Below, piece after piece: positions 51,896-62,754 of a stretch of DNA of 64,000 nt. This DNA comes from Methylophilaceae bacterium (GTDB taxonomy: Bacteria; Pseudomonadota; Gammaproteobacteria; Burkholderiales; Methylophilaceae). The stretch covers positions 248,001 to 312,000 of the forward strand of contig JAOLWQ010000001.1 in the NCBI GenBank assembly GCA_028342535.1. The letters run 5' to 3'. Positions within the stretch are counted from its first letter, which is position 1; each line of letters starts with the position of its first letter. The notes beneath the pieces are model-generated. The model saw only the letters and a list, made by a program, of their open reading frames with translations, did not search any database and was not told the DNA's origin. The position numbers and the translations under genes were made by a program.

Positions 51896-54532
51896 ATGTT
51901 AAAAAAAATCCTTAATACTTTCTTTAATAGTCGAAATGACCGACTTTTAAATGAATATTCCAAAAAAGTTAAATTAATTAATGAGTTGGAGCCTCAATTA
52001 AAGACGCTCAAAGATGCTGACTTTAAAGCTAAAACAAAAGAATTTAAAAGTCGAGTTAAAGCTGGAGAGAAATTAGAAGATTTAATTATCGAGGTGTTTG
52101 CCCATGTTCGTGAAGCAAGTGTTAGAACTTTGGGAATGAGGCATTTCGATGTTCAGTTAATGGGGGGCATGGCTCTCAATGATGGAAAAATTTCAGAAAT
52201 GAGAACTGGTGAAGGTAAGACTCTTGTAGCTACTCTGACAGTTTATTTGAATTCCCTAACAGAAAATGGAGTTCATGTTGTAACAGTCAACGATTATTTG
52301 GCACAAAGAGACGCTGAGTGGATGGGTAAGTTGTATAAGTTTTTAGGGTTAACTGTAGGAGTTAATTTATCTAGAATGGACCCCAAAGATAAGAAAGTAG
52401 CTTATGCATCAGATATTACTTATGGAACAAATAATGAATTTGGCTTTGATTACCTTAGAGACAATATGGTTTATACAAAGGAAGAAAGGGTACAGAGACC
52501 ACTGAGTTATGCTGTTATTGATGAAGTAGATTCAATTCTAATTGATGAGGCAAGAACCCCTTTGGTTATATCAGGTCAAGCAGAAGATAATATTGATCTA
52601 TATTCTAAAGTAGATAAAGTAGTTTCAAAGCTTAAAAGACAAGAAAAAGAAGACACAAAGGGAGATTACTGGGTTGATGAAAAAGCAAATCAAGTTATCT
52701 TATCCGACGAAGGCCATGAGAATACTGAGGGTATTTTAGTTAAATTAGGAATTTTACCAAAAGGTTCAAACTTATATGACCCTGCATATATTAACTTAAT
52801 ACATCACGTTAATTCCGCATTAAAAGCACATTATATTTTTATTAAAGATAAGGAATATGTTGTAAAAGATAATGCAATTACAATTATTGATGAGTTTACG
52901 GGAAGAATGATGCCTGGTAGGCGCTGGTCAGATGGGCTTCATCAAGCAATTGAGGCGAAAGAAGGGGTTGAAATTCAAAAAGAGAATCAAACACTTGCCA
53001 GCATAACTTTTCAGAATTATTTCAGAATGTATAAAAAACTTTCGGGAATGACAGGTACTGCAGACACTGAGGCCGAAGAATTTAGCCAAATTTATAACTT
53101 AGAAACAATTATTATTCCTCCTCATCGTCCAACAATAAGAATTGATCAGGGAGATAAAATATATCGTACAAATTCAGAAAGATACGAAGCTGTAATTGCT
53201 GATATTAAAAATTGCCATGCTAAATCTCAACCTGTTTTAGTGGGAACCACTTCAATTGAAAACTCTGAATTTATTTCTAATATTCTTAATAAAGAAAAAT
53301 TACAACATCAAGTATTAAATGCGAAACAGCATGAAAAAGAAGCCCATATAATAACTCAAGCTGGCCAACCTGGGATGATCACTATAGCTACAAATATGGC
53401 TGGTAGGGGAACAGATATTGTATTAGGTGGAAATATTAAGCCCGAAATTGACATACTTGATAAAGTAAAAGATAAGAAAAAAATTACTGATTTAGAAATT
53501 AGGTGGAACAAGAGGCATCAAGAAGTTATTGATGCTGGTGGACTTCACATTATCGGAACAGAAAGGCATGAATCAAGAAGAATAGATAATCAATTAAGAG
53601 GAAGAGCTGGACGTCAAGGTGACCCTGGGTCCAGTGCATTTTATTTAGCACTAGATGATTCACTATTAAGGCTTTTTGGTGGCGATAGAGTAGCATCAAT
53701 TATGGATAAGCTTAAACTTCCTGAAGGCGAGGCAATTGAGCACACAATGGTAACAAGGTCTGTGGAAAGTGCTCAGAAAAAAGTTGAAGCTAGAAATTTT
53801 GATAGTAGGAAACAATTACTTGAGTACGATGATGTACCAAATAATCAAAGAAAAGTTATATACGAACAACGAAACGACATAATAGATAGCTCTAATATTC
53901 AAAAAAGTGTTGATCAGATAAGGGAGGATGTTGTAACTGAGACAGTTTATGAATATATTCCTCTTGAAAGTATCGAAGAAATGTGGGACATCAAAGCATT
54001 AGAAAAAAGATTAAAAGCAGATTATGCAATTAAAGTGAATATAAAGTCTTGGTTAAAAAAAGAGCCAAATATAGCAATTGACCAAATTGCTGACAAGATT
54101 AAAGATGAGGCTAATAAAAATTACCGATTAAAAGAGAAGCAAGCAGGTAACGATGTTATGCATCATTTTGAAAGATCTGTTATTTTGCAGATAATAGATC
54201 AAAATTGGCGAGCACACCTATCATCATTAGATCAATTAAGACAAGGAATAGGCTTAAGAGCTTATGGACAAAGAGATCCAAAACAAGAATTTAAAAAAGA
54301 AGCATTTGGATTGTTTGAGCAATTGTTAGAAAAAATTAAGTTTGAGATAACAAGAGTTTTAATGCTTGTCCAAGTTAAAGACGAGCAACAAGTAGATGAG
54401 ATGGACAGAAAGAATGAAGCTAAATTGCAATCAGTCGAATCTAAAGAGCCGCCAAAAAAAGTTTCTCGTAATGATCTTTGTCCATGCGGAAGTAAAAAGA
54501 AGTATAAGTATTGTCATGGTAAATTGATTTGA
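51896..54532 (+). CDS. secA: Preprotein translocase ATPase SecA
   Basis: SecA drives unfolded preproteins through SecYEG. Walker A is [13 protein letters not shown] near residue 102, the DEAD-like [17 protein letters not shown] near residue 207, the crosslinking-domain region about 230-370, [14 protein letters not shown] near residue 383, [14 protein letters not shown] near residue 503, and [17 protein letters not shown] near residue 563. The C-terminal zinc motif [14 protein letters not shown] that binds SecB is intact. It has 878 residues, normal. The DUF1289 gene overlaps its stop. Confidence 0.97.
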   Translation: MLKKILNTFFNSRNDRLLNEYSKKVKLINELEPQLKTLKDADFKAKTKEFKSRVKAGEKLEDLIIEVFAHVREASVRTLGMRHFDVQLMGGMALNDGKISEMRTGEGKTLVATLTVYLNSLTENGVHVVTVNDYLAQRDAEWMGKLYKFLGLTVGVNLSRMDPKDKKVAYASDITYGTNNEFGFDYLRDNMVYTKEERVQRPLSYAVIDEVDSILIDEARTPLVISGQAEDNIDLYSKVDKVVSKLKRQEKEDTKGDYWVDEKANQVILSDEGHENTEGILVKLGILPKGSNLYDPAYINLIHHVNSALKAHYIFIKDKEYVVKDNAITIIDEFTGRMMPGRRWSDGLHQAIEAKEGVEIQKENQTLASITFQNYFRMYKKLSGMTGTADTEAEEFSQIYNLETIIIPPHRPTIRIDQGDKIYRTNSERYEAVIADIKNCHAKSQPVLVGTTSIENSEFISNILNKEKLQHQVLNAKQHEKEAHIITQAGQPGMITIATNMAGRGTDIVLGGNIKPEIDILDKVKDKKKITDLEIRWNKRHQEVIDAGGLHIIGTERHESRRIDNQLRGRAGRQGDPGSSAFYLALDDSLLRLFGGDRVASIMDKLKLPEGEAIEHTMVTRSVESAQKKVEARNFDSRKQLLEYDDVPNNQRKVIYEQRNDIIDSSNIQKSVDQIREDVVTETVYEYIPLESIEEMWDIKALEKRLKADYAIKVNIKSWLKKEPNIAIDQIADKIKDEANKNYRLKEKQAGNDVMHHFERSVILQIIDQNWRAHLSSLDQLRQGIGLRAYGQRDPKQEFKKEAFGLFEQLLEKIKFEITRVLMLVQVKDEQQVDEMDRKNEAKLQSVESKEPPKKVSRNDLCPCGSKKKYKYCHGKLI

Positions 54533-54714
54533 TTGAAGAAGATCTTAATCATGATTTGTCGCCATGTATAGGAGTTTGCCAATACAATGATGAAGATTTA
54601 TGCAGTGGATGCTTTAGAACATCGAAAGAAATTTCTCAATGGTCTGATATGACAATAGAAGAAAAAAAGAAAATTATTAATTTGTTACCATCTAGAATGG
54701 AAGATTTATTTTAA
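54529..54714 (+). CDS. DUF1289 small cysteine protein
   Basis: A 61-residue protein with [21 protein letters not shown]: four cysteines in C-x3-C and C-x2-C pairs, probably binding a metal, then a helical segment with the typical ISQWSDMT. The DUF1289 family has no firmly established function. The start is TTG, overlapping the secA stop by four bases, so it is translationally coupled. Its stop overlaps the convergent nth gene by four bases. Confidence 0.85.
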   Translation: MIEEDLNHDLSPCIGVCQYNDEDLCSGCFRTSKEISQWSDMTIEEKKKIINLLPSRMEDLF

Positions 54715-55349
54715 TACTTTAGGTGTTTACTTGTGTATTCGCATAATTCTTTAATGACACATCTATTGCAATCCGGATTTCTAGCTTTACAAACATACCT
54801 TCCATGAAGTATTAGCAGATGATGGGCATCAACTAGAAACTCACTTGGAGTTAGTCTTGTAAGTTTTAATTCGACAGCTAAAGGAGTTTTAGCAGTCGCT
54901 AATTTAATTCTATTTGAGAGTCTAAAAATATGAGTATCAACTGCGATAACAGGCTCTTTAAAAATAGTATTTAATATTACATTTGCTGTTTTTCTTCCAA
55001 CCCCAGGTAAATTTTCCAATTTTTCTCTGCTATTAGGTATTTCCCCTGAGTATCTTTGAGCAATAATCTCACTAGTTTTATGAATATTTTTAGCCTTAGT
55101 ATGAAACAGCCCTATATTTTTGATTAGCGACTCTATTTTAATTATTGATAGAGAGCTTATTTTTTCAGCAGTATTCGCTATTTTAAATAAGTGGATAGTA
55201 GATTTATTTACTGAGATATCTGTAGCCTGGGCCGATAAAATTACTGCGATTAAGAGTTCAAAAGGACTATTATATTTTAGCTCAGTGGAGGGATTGGGAG
55301 TTTTTTTCTTTAGAAGAGAGAAGATCTTTCTTCTTTTTTCAATGTTCAT
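54711..55349 (-). CDS. nth: Endonuclease III
   Basis: Nth is a DNA glycosylase/AP-lyase removing oxidised pyrimidines. The helix-hairpin-helix LPGVGRKTANVIL near residue 113 includes the catalytic Lys, and VDTHIFRLSNR near residue 137 the catalytic Asp. The [4Fe-4S] cluster is bound by CKARNPDCNRCVIKELC (C-x6-C-x2-C-x5-C) at the C-terminus. It has 212 residues. It follows rsxE by two bases, the same rsx-nth linkage as in E. coli. Confidence 0.96.
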   Translation of the reverse strand: MNIEKRRKIFSLLKKKTPNPSTELKYNSPFELLIAVILSAQATDISVNKSTIHLFKIANTAEKISSLSIIKIESLIKNIGLFHTKAKNIHKTSEIIAQRYSGEIPNSREKLENLPGVGRKTANVILNTIFKEPVIAVDTHIFRLSNRIKLATAKTPLAVELKLTRLTPSEFLVDAHHLLILHGRYVCKARNPDCNRCVIKELCEYTSKHLKY

Positions 55350-55351
55350 TT

Positions 55352-55978
55352 TTATTCTTTTTGATCTACCCAGTTAACTAAAGCAATTAAGAGTGCAAGC
55401 CCTAAAAAAGCACCTGGGGGAAGAATAGCTAAAAGAAAACCACTATATTCATCAAAGAAATTGATACTAATTCCACTTAAAGCTTGTCCAAAAACTAAAT
55501 CAAATCCTGAGAATAAAGTACCTTGCCCTAAAAACTCTCGCATTCCACCTAATATGATTAATACAAAACATAGTCCTAAGCCCATAAATAAACCATCATA
55601 AAAAGAAGGCAATGTTGAATTTTTTGAAGCAAAAGATTCTACTCTTGCTAGTACAATGCAATTAGTCACTATAAGTGGAATAAATATACCTAGTGCTTTA
55701 TATAAGGGCTCAGCAAAAGCATGAATAGATAAATCAACTACAGTTACTAGTGCTGCAATTACTAGTATAAATATAGGGACTCTAACCTCATCAGGGACAA
55801 ATCTTCTAATTGGAGAGATTGAGCTATTGGCAATTATCATAACAAACATGGTTGCTAATCCAAGACTCAAGCCATTTATTACATTAGTAGTAATTGCTAG
55901 TGTTGGACACAATCCTAATAATTGGATTGTTCCAGGATTTTGTTTCCATAATCCATCAATTACAGCTTCTTTAAACAT
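55352..55978 (-). CDS. rsxE: Electron transport complex subunit RsxE/RnfE
   Basis: A six-helix membrane subunit of the Rnf/Rsx ion-pumping or electron-transfer complex, homologous to NqrD. KNPGTIQLLGLCPTLAIT-type N-terminus (here NPGTIQLLGLCPTLAITT) and LGGMREFLGQGTLFSG near residue 145 are visible. An ATG at 55978 is preferred over the TTG at 55981 in the ORF track; both overlap the rsxG stop. It closes the rsxABCDGE order seen in gammaproteobacteria and is followed by nth. Confidence 0.94.
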   Translation of the reverse strand: MFKEAVIDGLWKQNPGTIQLLGLCPTLAITTNVINGLSLGLATMFVMIIANSSISPIRRFVPDEVRVPIFILVIAALVTVVDLSIHAFAEPLYKALGIFIPLIVTNCIVLARVESFASKNSTLPSFYDGLFMGLGLCFVLIILGGMREFLGQGTLFSGFDLVFGQALSGISINFFDEYSGFLLAILPPGAFLGLALLIALVNWVDQKE

Positions 55979-56603
55979 CAATACCCATTTTTAATTTATT
56001 TTCTTTAAAATATATAAGCGCTTCATTTATTGCAACGATTACTGCTCTTGCTGTAATTGTTGCACCAGAAACATAATCAAATTTACCCTGATCTTTTTTT
56101 ACTCCCCATTCCAATCGAGAAGTATTTTTTAATGATGAAGCAGTGAAAATATTAATCCATTCACTTTTATTAATATCAATATAATCTCCTAAGCCAGGTG
56201 TTTCTTGATGTTTTATAACCCTTGTTCCTAAAATATTACCTTTCGAATTAATACCGACTAAAATTTTTATTTCTCCACTATAGCCATTAGGAGCTCTTGT
56301 TTCTATTATAACTGCAGTTACTTTACTTCCTTTCTTTGCAACATATGCTTTTATTGGTGAATTATTTTTTAATCTTTGATTAGGAGGAATTTCAATATAA
56401 CTATTTATCAAGTCATTGTTATAAATTTCTTTTTTAACAACTTGTAGAAGTAATCTTTCTTTTGCCTCTGCTTCACTTTTTAATATAATAGGATTAGTTT
56501 CATTGTAAACAAATTCTAGTATTGTTGAAAAAATTACTCCAAAAATTATCATAACTAATACAGTTCGTCCTACTATCTTATTCTTTTTAATAAAATTATT
56601 CAT
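55971..56603 (-). CDS. rsxG: Electron transport complex subunit RsxG/RnfG (flavoprotein)
   Basis: RsxG carries covalently bound FMN on the periplasmic side. One N-terminal membrane helix (about 12-32) is followed by a soluble domain. The FMN attachment signature SGATIT near residue 180 contains the threonine that receives FMN (by family knowledge, through ApbE). GLGDYIDINKSEWI near residue 135 is typical. The ATG at 56603 (MNNFIKK) is a better start than the TTG at 56609. It overlaps rsxD and rsxE by a few bases. Confidence 0.93.
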   Translation of the reverse strand: MNNFIKKNKIVGRTVLVMIIFGVIFSTILEFVYNETNPIILKSEAEAKERLLLQVVKKEIYNNDLINSYIEIPPNQRLKNNSPIKAYVAKKGSKVTAVIIETRAPNGYSGEIKILVGINSKGNILGTRVIKHQETPGLGDYIDINKSEWINIFTASSLKNTSRLEWGVKKDQGKFDYVSGATITARAVIVAINEALIYFKENKLKMGIDV

Positions 56604-57606
56604 GACCAAAGACTTTTGGTTGTGTTAGTGAGTCAATTAAAGGCACACATATGTTCATTAAAATAACTGCAAAAGCTATTCCTTCTGGATAACCACCAAA
56701 TACTCTTATTAAATAGACTAAAAGGGCTACACCAAAAGCAAAGAATATTTTACCTTTCGGGGTTGTTGGCCCACTCACTGGATCAGTAATAATAAAAAAT
56801 GCACATAGTAAAGTACCTCCACTAAATAGATGTATAAATGGAGATAAATAACGAGTCGAATCAACTAGCCAGAATATAGAAGAGATCAAGGCTAAGCTTA
56901 TTAAAAATGTAATAGGCAAGTGCCAAGTGATTATTTTCTTAATCCACATAAAAATACCACCTATCAAAAAACTAAGGCTAATAATAATTGAAGCATTAAA
57001 ATATGAGTTAATCGGCATGCCTTTAGTAAAATTTACTTCGTAAGGCCTGTTTAAAAGAATTTGAGTTTTAATATAATCAAGAGGAGTGGCACTTGAGACA
57101 CTATCAATAACGTCTTTTGTTCCATACACAAATATTTGTATTTGTTGTGCTAGATTAAAGTCTAATAAATGAGATGCAGGTAATGGCCATTTAGTCATAA
57201 CAGCAGGAAAAGATATAAGTAGAACAGCATATCCAATCATTGCGGGATTAAATAAATTGGAACCTAGACCACCATAAAGATGTTTAGCAACAATAATTGT
57301 AAAGAATGTCCCAATAACAATAATCCACCATGGAGCTATAGAGGGTATTGATATGGCTAATAGACTAGCTGCAACTATAGCGCTTCCATCAGTGATAAAT
57401 AATTTAATAGGTAAATTTCTTATTTTCAAAATAAAATATTCAAAAATGAGAGCAGTAATAATGGCAATAGTAAGATTTAGAAGTATTCCAATACCGAAAA
57501 AAAATACACAGGCTAAAGTGCCTGGAACAAGTCCTAGCATCACTAGCATCATAATCCAAGTTACACTTGGTGCTTTTTTAATAAATGGTGATTGTTGATT
57601 AATCAT
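56596..57606 (-). CDS. rsxD: Electron transport complex subunit RsxD/RnfD
   Basis: A membrane subunit of 336 residues with about nine to ten helices, homologous to NqrB. HLYGGLGSNLFNPAMIGYAVLL near residue 108 is the family signature (seen in part), and SSATPLDYIKTQ near residue 165 marks the region of the flavin-binding threonine. The C-terminal FGGYPEGIAFAVILMNICVPLID is also typical. It overlaps the rsxC stop (TAATG). Confidence 0.94.
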   Translation of the reverse strand: MINQQSPFIKKAPSVTWIMMLVMLGLVPGTLACVFFFGIGILLNLTIAIITALIFEYFILKIRNLPIKLFITDGSAIVAASLLAISIPSIAPWWIIVIGTFFTIIVAKHLYGGLGSNLFNPAMIGYAVLLISFPAVMTKWPLPASHLLDFNLAQQIQIFVYGTKDVIDSVSSATPLDYIKTQILLNRPYEVNFTKGMPINSYFNASIIISLSFLIGGIFMWIKKIITWHLPITFLISLALISSIFWLVDSTRYLSPFIHLFSGGTLLCAFFIITDPVSGPTTPKGKIFFAFGVALLVYLIRVFGGYPEGIAFAVILMNICVPLIDSLTQPKVFGHE

Positions 57607-59132
57607 TATATATTTTTTTCATTTTTAATCCGATCCATTGCAGCTGCAATCTCTGCCCTTTTTTCTTCTATCAATTTTAATTTATCAGTGTTCGTATTTT
57701 CTGCCTTTCGTTGAGCATTTCTTTCAGCGCGCTCTTTTTTCTCTCTGTCTAATCTCAATATTCTAAAATCATTTCTTTCACGAGCAATATCAGCTTCTTC
57801 TGCAGCTATAGATTGGGAAATAATTTCACTTTTAGCATATCTATAAAATTGCACAAGTGGTATGTTACTTGGACATACGTAAGAGCAACAACCACATTCA
57901 ATACAATCAAATAAATTATAGTTTTGTGCTTTTTCAAATTGATCTGATTTTGAAAACCAAAATAACTCTTGAGGCTGTAATGAAACTGGACACGCTTCGG
58001 CGCATTTAGAACACCTAATACATGGAAGGGGTTCTTCAGTGACCTGAATCATTTCAGGCTCAGCACTGATCACGCAATTCATTGTCTTAGTAACTGATAC
58101 ATCAATTGATGGAAGTGTGAACCCCATCATTGGCCCACCCATAAGGAAAGTATTATTTTTTATTTTTTGCCCACCTGCATCTTTTACTAAAGATCGAAGA
58201 GGTGTGCCAAATAATACTTCATAATTTCTAGGCTCTTTTATATTCCCTGTAATAGTTACAATTCGACTTAAAGAAGGTTCACCATATTGAATAAATCTAA
58301 AAATGGCAACAATTGTAGCAACATTAAACATTTGAATACCATATTCTGACGATCTTTTCTCTTTAGGTATTTTTATCCCATTTATTAGAAAAATAAGTCT
58401 TTTAGCATCTCCACTTGGATAAATAGTAGGAACAACTTTAATATAAATATTAGGTTTTTTTTCAATTAAACTAGAAATAATTTTAAATGCTTCTAGCTTG
58501 TTATCTTCAATGCCAATGATTGTTTCTTCAGCACCTAGCAATGACTGAACTAACTCGATACCCTCAATCAAGTCTTTACCTCGCTCCCTCATCAACATGT
58601 CATCACATGTAATATATGGTTCACATTCTGCTGCATTTATGATTAAAGTTTTAATTGGGCTATTTCGATTAGTACCTAACTTAAGATGACTTGGAAATGC
58701 TGCACCGCCCAAACCAACAATTCCAGAATTAAGTAATAATTTATTTGTTTCCTTTAAGCTAATATTTTTCCAGTCAATAGGAAATTTTTTTACCCATTTA
58801 TCATTATTGTCAGGAATTAATGTGACACAAAAATCTGGCAATCCAGATGGATGTGGAATTAATAATTTTTCTATAGATTTAATTTTTCCTGAAGTTGGAG
58901 CATGAATAGCTGCTGATATATTTCCATCTGCCTCTGCGATTAACTCTCCTTTTAAAACTTGATCACCAACTTTTACTCTCAATTTTGCCATCTTACCAAT
59001 ATGCTGCCTAAGTGGGAGTCTTATCTCAGATGGAATTGGTAACGATTTAATAGTTTTCTTTGTTGAGATATCTTTTTTGGTTTCAGCCTGGATGCCACCA
59101 TTAAATTTAAATATTTTATCTAATAATTTCAA
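57606..59132 (-). CDS. rsxC: Electron transport complex subunit RsxC/RnfC
   Basis: RsxC is the cytoplasmic flavin and iron-sulfur subunit that takes electrons from NADH in Rnf-type complexes. [13 protein letters not shown] near residue 142 resembles the complex I NuoF FMN site, and [17 protein letters not shown] near residue 167 is typical. Two [4Fe-4S] motifs are [12 protein letters not shown] near residue 375 and [12 protein letters not shown] near residue 414. The start is TTG. At 508 residues it lacks the long Ala-rich repeat tail of E. coli RsxC (740 residues), ending in a short Glu/Lys/Arg-rich helix. Confidence 0.95.
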   Translation of the reverse strand: MKLLDKIFKFNGGIQAETKKDISTKKTIKSLPIPSEIRLPLRQHIGKMAKLRVKVGDQVLKGELIAEADGNISAAIHAPTSGKIKSIEKLLIPHPSGLPDFCVTLIPDNNDKWVKKFPIDWKNISLKETNKLLLNSGIVGLGGAAFPSHLKLGTNRNSPIKTLIINAAECEPYITCDDMLMRERGKDLIEGIELVQSLLGAEETIIGIEDNKLEAFKIISSLIEKKPNIYIKVVPTIYPSGDAKRLIFLINGIKIPKEKRSSEYGIQMFNVATIVAIFRFIQYGEPSLSRIVTITGNIKEPRNYEVLFGTPLRSLVKDAGGQKIKNNTFLMGGPMMGFTLPSIDVSVTKTMNCVISAEPEMIQVTEEPLPCIRCSKCAEACPVSLQPQELFWFSKSDQFEKAQNYNLFDCIECGCCSYVCPSNIPLVQFYRYAKSEIISQSIAAEEADIARERNDFRILRLDREKKERAERNAQRKAENTNTDKLKLIEEKRAEIAAAMDRIKNEKNI

Positions 59133-59695
59133 TTATTAACCTTTTTTTCAGAGACGGCGATTGAATAAACGGGGTATTTCCATTTCCAATTTTCAGCATT
59201 TTCTTCTATTGGCTCCATAGTAATACAATCTACCGGGCAAGGAGGTAAGCATAACTCACAACCAGTACATTCTTTTTCAATTATGGTGTGCATTTGTTTG
59301 GCTGCTCCTAAAATTGCATCTACTGGGCATGCTTGAATACAAAGTGTGCATCCTATACACGTATCTTCGTCAATAAATGCAATTGCTTTTGGCTTGCTTA
59401 TTCCATGTGATTCATTAAGAGGCTTATATTCAACCCCCATTAATTCTGCAAGCGCCCTAACTCCTTTTTCTCCTCCTGGAGGACACTGATTAATGTCAGC
59501 ATCGCCCTTTGCAATAGCAGTCGCATAAGGTTTACACCCTGGGTAACTACACTGCCCACATTGAGTTTGAGGCAAAATTGAATCAATTTTTTCAATAATT
59601 GGATCGCCTTCAACTTTAAATTGTACTGATGAAAAACCAAGAACTAGCCCAATAATTACAGCTAAAAATAATATTATTAATATAGAGGTCAACAT
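59129..59695 (-). CDS. rsxB: Electron transport complex subunit RsxB/RnfB (ferredoxin)
   Basis: RsxB is an iron-sulfur subunit with an N-terminal membrane anchor (about 2-22). A four-Cys motif [13 protein letters not shown] near residue 46 plus a Cys in INQCPPGG bind one cluster. Two ferredoxin-type [4Fe-4S] motifs follow: [12 protein letters not shown] near residue 113 and [15 protein letters not shown] near residue 143. It has 188 residues. It overlaps rsxA and rsxC by one to four bases, and rsxA-rsxB junction reads TAATG. Confidence 0.95.
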   Translation of the reverse strand: MLTSILIILFLAVIIGLVLGFSSVQFKVEGDPIIEKIDSILPQTQCGQCSYPGCKPYATAIAKGDADINQCPPGGEKGVRALAELMGVEYKPLNESHGISKPKAIAFIDEDTCIGCTLCIQACPVDAILGAAKQMHTIIEKECTGCELCLPPCPVDCITMEPIEENAENWKWKYPVYSIAVSEKKVNN

Positions 59696-60276
59696 TACTT
59701 ATCTAGCCCAATAAAACCCATAAACGCTAAACTCATTAGCGCTGCCGTTATCATCGCAATGGCACTGCCCTGAAAGGGTTGAGGAATATGGGCTCCTTCT
59801 AATCTTTCTCGAGTTGATGAAAAAAGAATCAGTACAAAAGAAAAACCTAAAGCCCCACCAAATCCAAAAACAGCTGATTCTAGTAATGTATGGCTAGCTT
59901 GAGCATTTAATAATGGAATGCCTAATACAGCACAGTTTGTAGTAATTAGAGGTAAAAATATTCCAAGCATTTTATATAAAACAGGAAAATTTTTTTCCAT
60001 TAACATTTCTGTGAATTGAACAACGGCAGCAATCACAACAATAAAAGTTAATGTTCTTAAATAAATAAGATCATTAGGCTCAAGAAGGTAATGATTAATT
60101 GCCCAACTAGTCATTGAGCCAATTGTTAAAACAAATGCCGTAGCTGCAGACATACTGATAGATGTTTCAAGCTTCTTAGAAACACCCATAAATGGACAAA
60201 GACCAAGAATCTTAGTGAGCACTATGTTATTAACAAGGACTGTACTAATTATAATTAAAAGGTAATTATTTAACAT
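59695..60276 (-). CDS. rsxA: Electron transport complex subunit RsxA/RnfA
   Basis: A six-helix membrane protein of 193 residues, homologous to NqrE. The family signature [21 protein letters not shown] (in part, near residue 23) and [12 protein letters not shown] near residue 108 contain the conserved cysteines that hold a membrane iron-sulfur centre between RsxA and Rsx[23 protein letters not shown] near residue 140 is also typical. It is the first gene of rsxABCDGE-nth. Its promoter should lie in the AT-rich gap shared with dapA. Confidence 0.95.
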   Translation of the reverse strand: MLNNYLLIIISTVLVNNIVLTKILGLCPFMGVSKKLETSISMSAATAFVLTIGSMTSWAINHYLLEPNDLIYLRTLTFIVVIAAVVQFTEMLMEKNFPVLYKMLGIFLPLITTNCAVLGIPLLNAQASHTLLESAVFGFGGALGFSFVLILFSSTRERLEGAHIPQPFQGSAIAMITAALMSLAFMGFIGLDK

Positions 60277-60483
60277 ATTCTTGAATTATAGATGATTAAT
60301 ATCTCCTAAGCCTCTATTTTAAGTATAAAATTAGTGAAACTATAACAATATTTTTATATAAAAAAAAAGAATAATAAATTATTTATTTATATTTTTTTGT
60401 TATATATATAAAAATAGATAAAAATAAAATTTCTTACTGTTTCTAGTAGAATATAAATTATTTTTTTGACTATGGAATTAATT
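60277..60483. promoter_or_regulatory. Very AT-rich divergent control region between rsxA and dapA
   Basis: About 200 bp with long A and T runs and almost no G or C, between two divergent operons. TAGAAT at 60447-60452 is a possible -10 for dapA but lacks a good -35. No clear operator or small ORF was seen. Its composition suggests intrinsic bending and a nucleoid-protein target, which is inference. Confidence 0.4.
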
Positions 60484-61353
60484 ATGTTTCAAGGTAGTAT
60501 CGTTGCTTTAGTGACTCCAATGAACTCGGATGGTTCAGTTGATATAGGTAATTTTAGGAGCCTACTTGATTTTCATATTGAAAATAAAACAGATGGAGTT
60601 GTTGTCTTAGGGACTACAGGAGAATGCCCAACAGTCGATTTTGACGAACACACTTTTTTAGTCAAAGAAGCCGTTTCTCATATAAATGGAAGAATTCCAG
60701 TAATTGCTGGCACTGGAGCCAACTCAACTAAAGAAGCAGTATTTTTAACTCAATCAGCAAAAGAAGTTGGTGCAGATGCTTGTTTACTAGTTACACCTTA
60801 TTATAATAAGCCAAATCAGCAAGGCTTATTCGAACATTATAAAGCTATAAACGACGCAGTTAATATACCGCAAATATTATATAACGTGCCGTTACGAACG
60901 GGTTGTGATTTAAAAAATGAAACTGTTATTCTGTTAAGCCAACTCTCAAATATAATTGGAATAAAAGATGCAACTGGAGAATTGGAACGTATTGATTTTC
61001 TAAAAGATAAAGTGAAGAATAATTTTATCTTTATTAGTGGTGATGATCTTTCTTTTCTAGATTATATGGAAAGAGGAGGTTGTGGAGTGATTTCGGTAAC
61101 AGCAAATGTTAAACCAGACTTAATGCATAATATTTGTAATAGTATTTTGAATGGAGATATCAAAAAATCAAAAAATATCAATAATCAATTAAGTAGTCTT
61201 CATGAAGCAATGTTTATCGAATCTAATCCAATACCAGTAAAATGGCTTTTAAATTATTTAGGGTTAATTAATGAAGGTATTAGACTGCCCTTAGTCGAGC
61301 TTGATAAGAAATACCACACTAATCTAATTGAGGCTTTTAAATCTATTAAATGA
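60484..61353 (+). CDS. dapA: 4-hydroxy-tetrahydrodipicolinate synthase
   Basis: DapA condenses pyruvate with aspartate semialdehyde on the way to lysine and meso-diaminopimelate, used by MurE. The ORF track starts at 60466, but the ATG at 60484 (MFQGSIVALVTPM) matches the family. GTTGECPTVDFDEH near residue 43, the LLVTPYYNKPNQQGL segment near residue 103, and NVPLRTGCDL near residue 134 are present. The Schiff-base Lys is in IGIKDATGELER near residue 161. It has 289 residues. bamC overlaps its stop (ATGA), the same dapA-bamC linkage as in E. coli. Confidence 0.95.
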   Translation: MFQGSIVALVTPMNSDGSVDIGNFRSLLDFHIENKTDGVVVLGTTGECPTVDFDEHTFLVKEAVSHINGRIPVIAGTGANSTKEAVFLTQSAKEVGADACLLVTPYYNKPNQQGLFEHYKAINDAVNIPQILYNVPLRTGCDLKNETVILLSQLSNIIGIKDATGELERIDFLKDKVKNNFIFISGDDLSFLDYMERGGCGVISVTANVKPDLMHNICNSILNGDIKKSKNINNQLSSLHEAMFIESNPIPVKWLLNYLGLINEGIRLPLVELDKKYHTNLIEAFKSIK

Positions 61354-62708
61354 GAAATTTTTTTATACTTTCTTTATTTCTATCACTAACTTCATGTGCT
61401 GATATGGATATATTAACGGATAACGAAATTGTAGATGCAATTACTCAGCCAGATTATGTAAGCTCATCTAGAGCTAAGAAGCTCGATGTACCTCCTGATT
61501 TAAGTGATATTGAAAGTAATGTTGAATATGGGGTTCCCGGAGAGGCTGTTTCTTACAAAGATTACGAAGATGCTAAGAGAGTAGGATTTACAGAAGTGAA
61601 GGTTCTTCAAGATCCGGAGGGGATGAAAATTGTTAAATCTGGAAATTTACGATGGCTTGTAGTTTCTGAGTCTCCTGATAAATTATGGCCACATTTGGAA
61701 GGTTTTTGGCAGGAATTAGGGTTTGGTATTAAAACTTTAAATAAAAGAACTGGTGTAATGGAGACAGAATGGATTAAGTCATCTAAATTAAAATTTGATA
61801 ATAAGAAAAAAGGAATGGCTAGTAGATTTGATGCCTGGCTAGATGGCTTATCAAATTTAGCTGATAGAAGAAAGTTTAGAACACGAATTGAAAATGGGCT
61901 AGAAAAAAATACTTCAGAGATTTATATTTCGCAAAGAAGTATTGTTGGAATGGATGATGAGGCAAGAGAAAGAATTAAGAGAATGAAAGATGGGTCATAT
62001 TCAACGGATATTTATAAAATTCAGGAATATATTCCGGGTGATGAAGAAGAGGCAAAAGAAATTACTGAGAAGCTTCAAACAGAAATGAATATGGATGAAT
62101 ATGAAATTAATGCAGAAATACTTAGAAGGTTAATGACGAAGTTAGGAATGACAGACCTTAATGCAGAAAAGGTATTGGCAAATCCTATAGAAAAGAAGAA
62201 TGCAACACTTGTTGAGAATAAACGAGGAAATTATTTATTACTAAATGATCCTTATGACCGATCTTGGAGAAGATTATCATTAGCTTTAGATATTATTGGC
62301 TTTGTAACTGAAGATAAAAATAGGTCGGAAGGTATCTTCTACGTTAAATACAAAGATTTAGAATTAGAGAAATCGAAGAAGGTGAAGAAGGGGTTAATTG
62401 ATAAACTAGCATTTTGGGATGATGACGAAGAAGAGCAAAGGAAAAAAGAAGAAGAAGAAAATTTAAATAATAAAGATGAATCAGAGGAATTAGAAGTTAT
62501 AGAAGATAAGTCATTAACGGAAGAAATCATGAGCTTTTGGGGATCTGATGATGAAAAAGGGCTTGGGAAAAATGAAAAAAGATATCGCATAAGAATTAAG
62601 GAAGACCAAACTGGAGTCAGAGTTTTTATAGATTATCCAAATGGTAAATTAAATAATACAATGACTGCACAGAGTATTTTAAATATTATTTACGAACACT
62701 TGAGGTAA
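61350..62708 (+). CDS. bamC: Outer-membrane assembly lipoprotein BamC (NlpB)
   Basis: BamC is a lipoprotein of the BAM complex that inserts outer-membrane beta-barrel proteins. The signal peptide ends in lipobox LTSC (Cys16). The unstructured N-terminal segment holds KKLDVPPDLSDIE, which in family members binds BamD. Two helix-grip domains follow, about 90-200 and 285-450. At 452 residues it is about 100 longer than E. coli BamC. Part of the extra length is a very acidic, low-complexity insert at about 353-395 (DDDEEEQRKKEEEEN and following) inside the second domain. It is translationally coupled to dapA. Confidence 0.87.
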   Translation: MRNFFILSLFLSLTSCADMDILTDNEIVDAITQPDYVSSSRAKKLDVPPDLSDIESNVEYGVPGEAVSYKDYEDAKRVGFTEVKVLQDPEGMKIVKSGNLRWLVVSESPDKLWPHLEGFWQELGFGIKTLNKRTGVMETEWIKSSKLKFDNKKKGMASRFDAWLDGLSNLADRRKFRTRIENGLEKNTSEIYISQRSIVGMDDEARERIKRMKDGSYSTDIYKIQEYIPGDEEEAKEITEKLQTEMNMDEYEINAEILRRLMTKLGMTDLNAEKVLANPIEKKNATLVENKRGNYLLLNDPYDRSWRRLSLALDIIGFVTEDKNRSEGIFYVKYKDLELEKSKKVKKGLIDKLAFWDDDEEEQRKKEEEENLNNKDESEELEVIEDKSLTEEIMSFWGSDDEKGLGKNEKRYRIRIKEDQTGVRVFIDYPNGKLNNTMTAQSILNIIYEHLR

Positions 62709-62754
62709 ATAAGTAATTGATATTTACCTTAATTTAGATAGCTAAAGTCATAAT

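Noticed and set aside
60277-60483. AT-rich rsxA-dapA gap as a replication origin
   Set aside because: No DnaA-box cluster was recognised and the neighbours (rsxA, dapA) are not usual origin markers; it is better explained as a divergent promoter region.
62339-62590. Ser/Phe-rich minus-strand ORF opposite bamC
   Set aside because: It is the reverse of the acidic GAA/GAT-rich insert of BamC and has no independent support.
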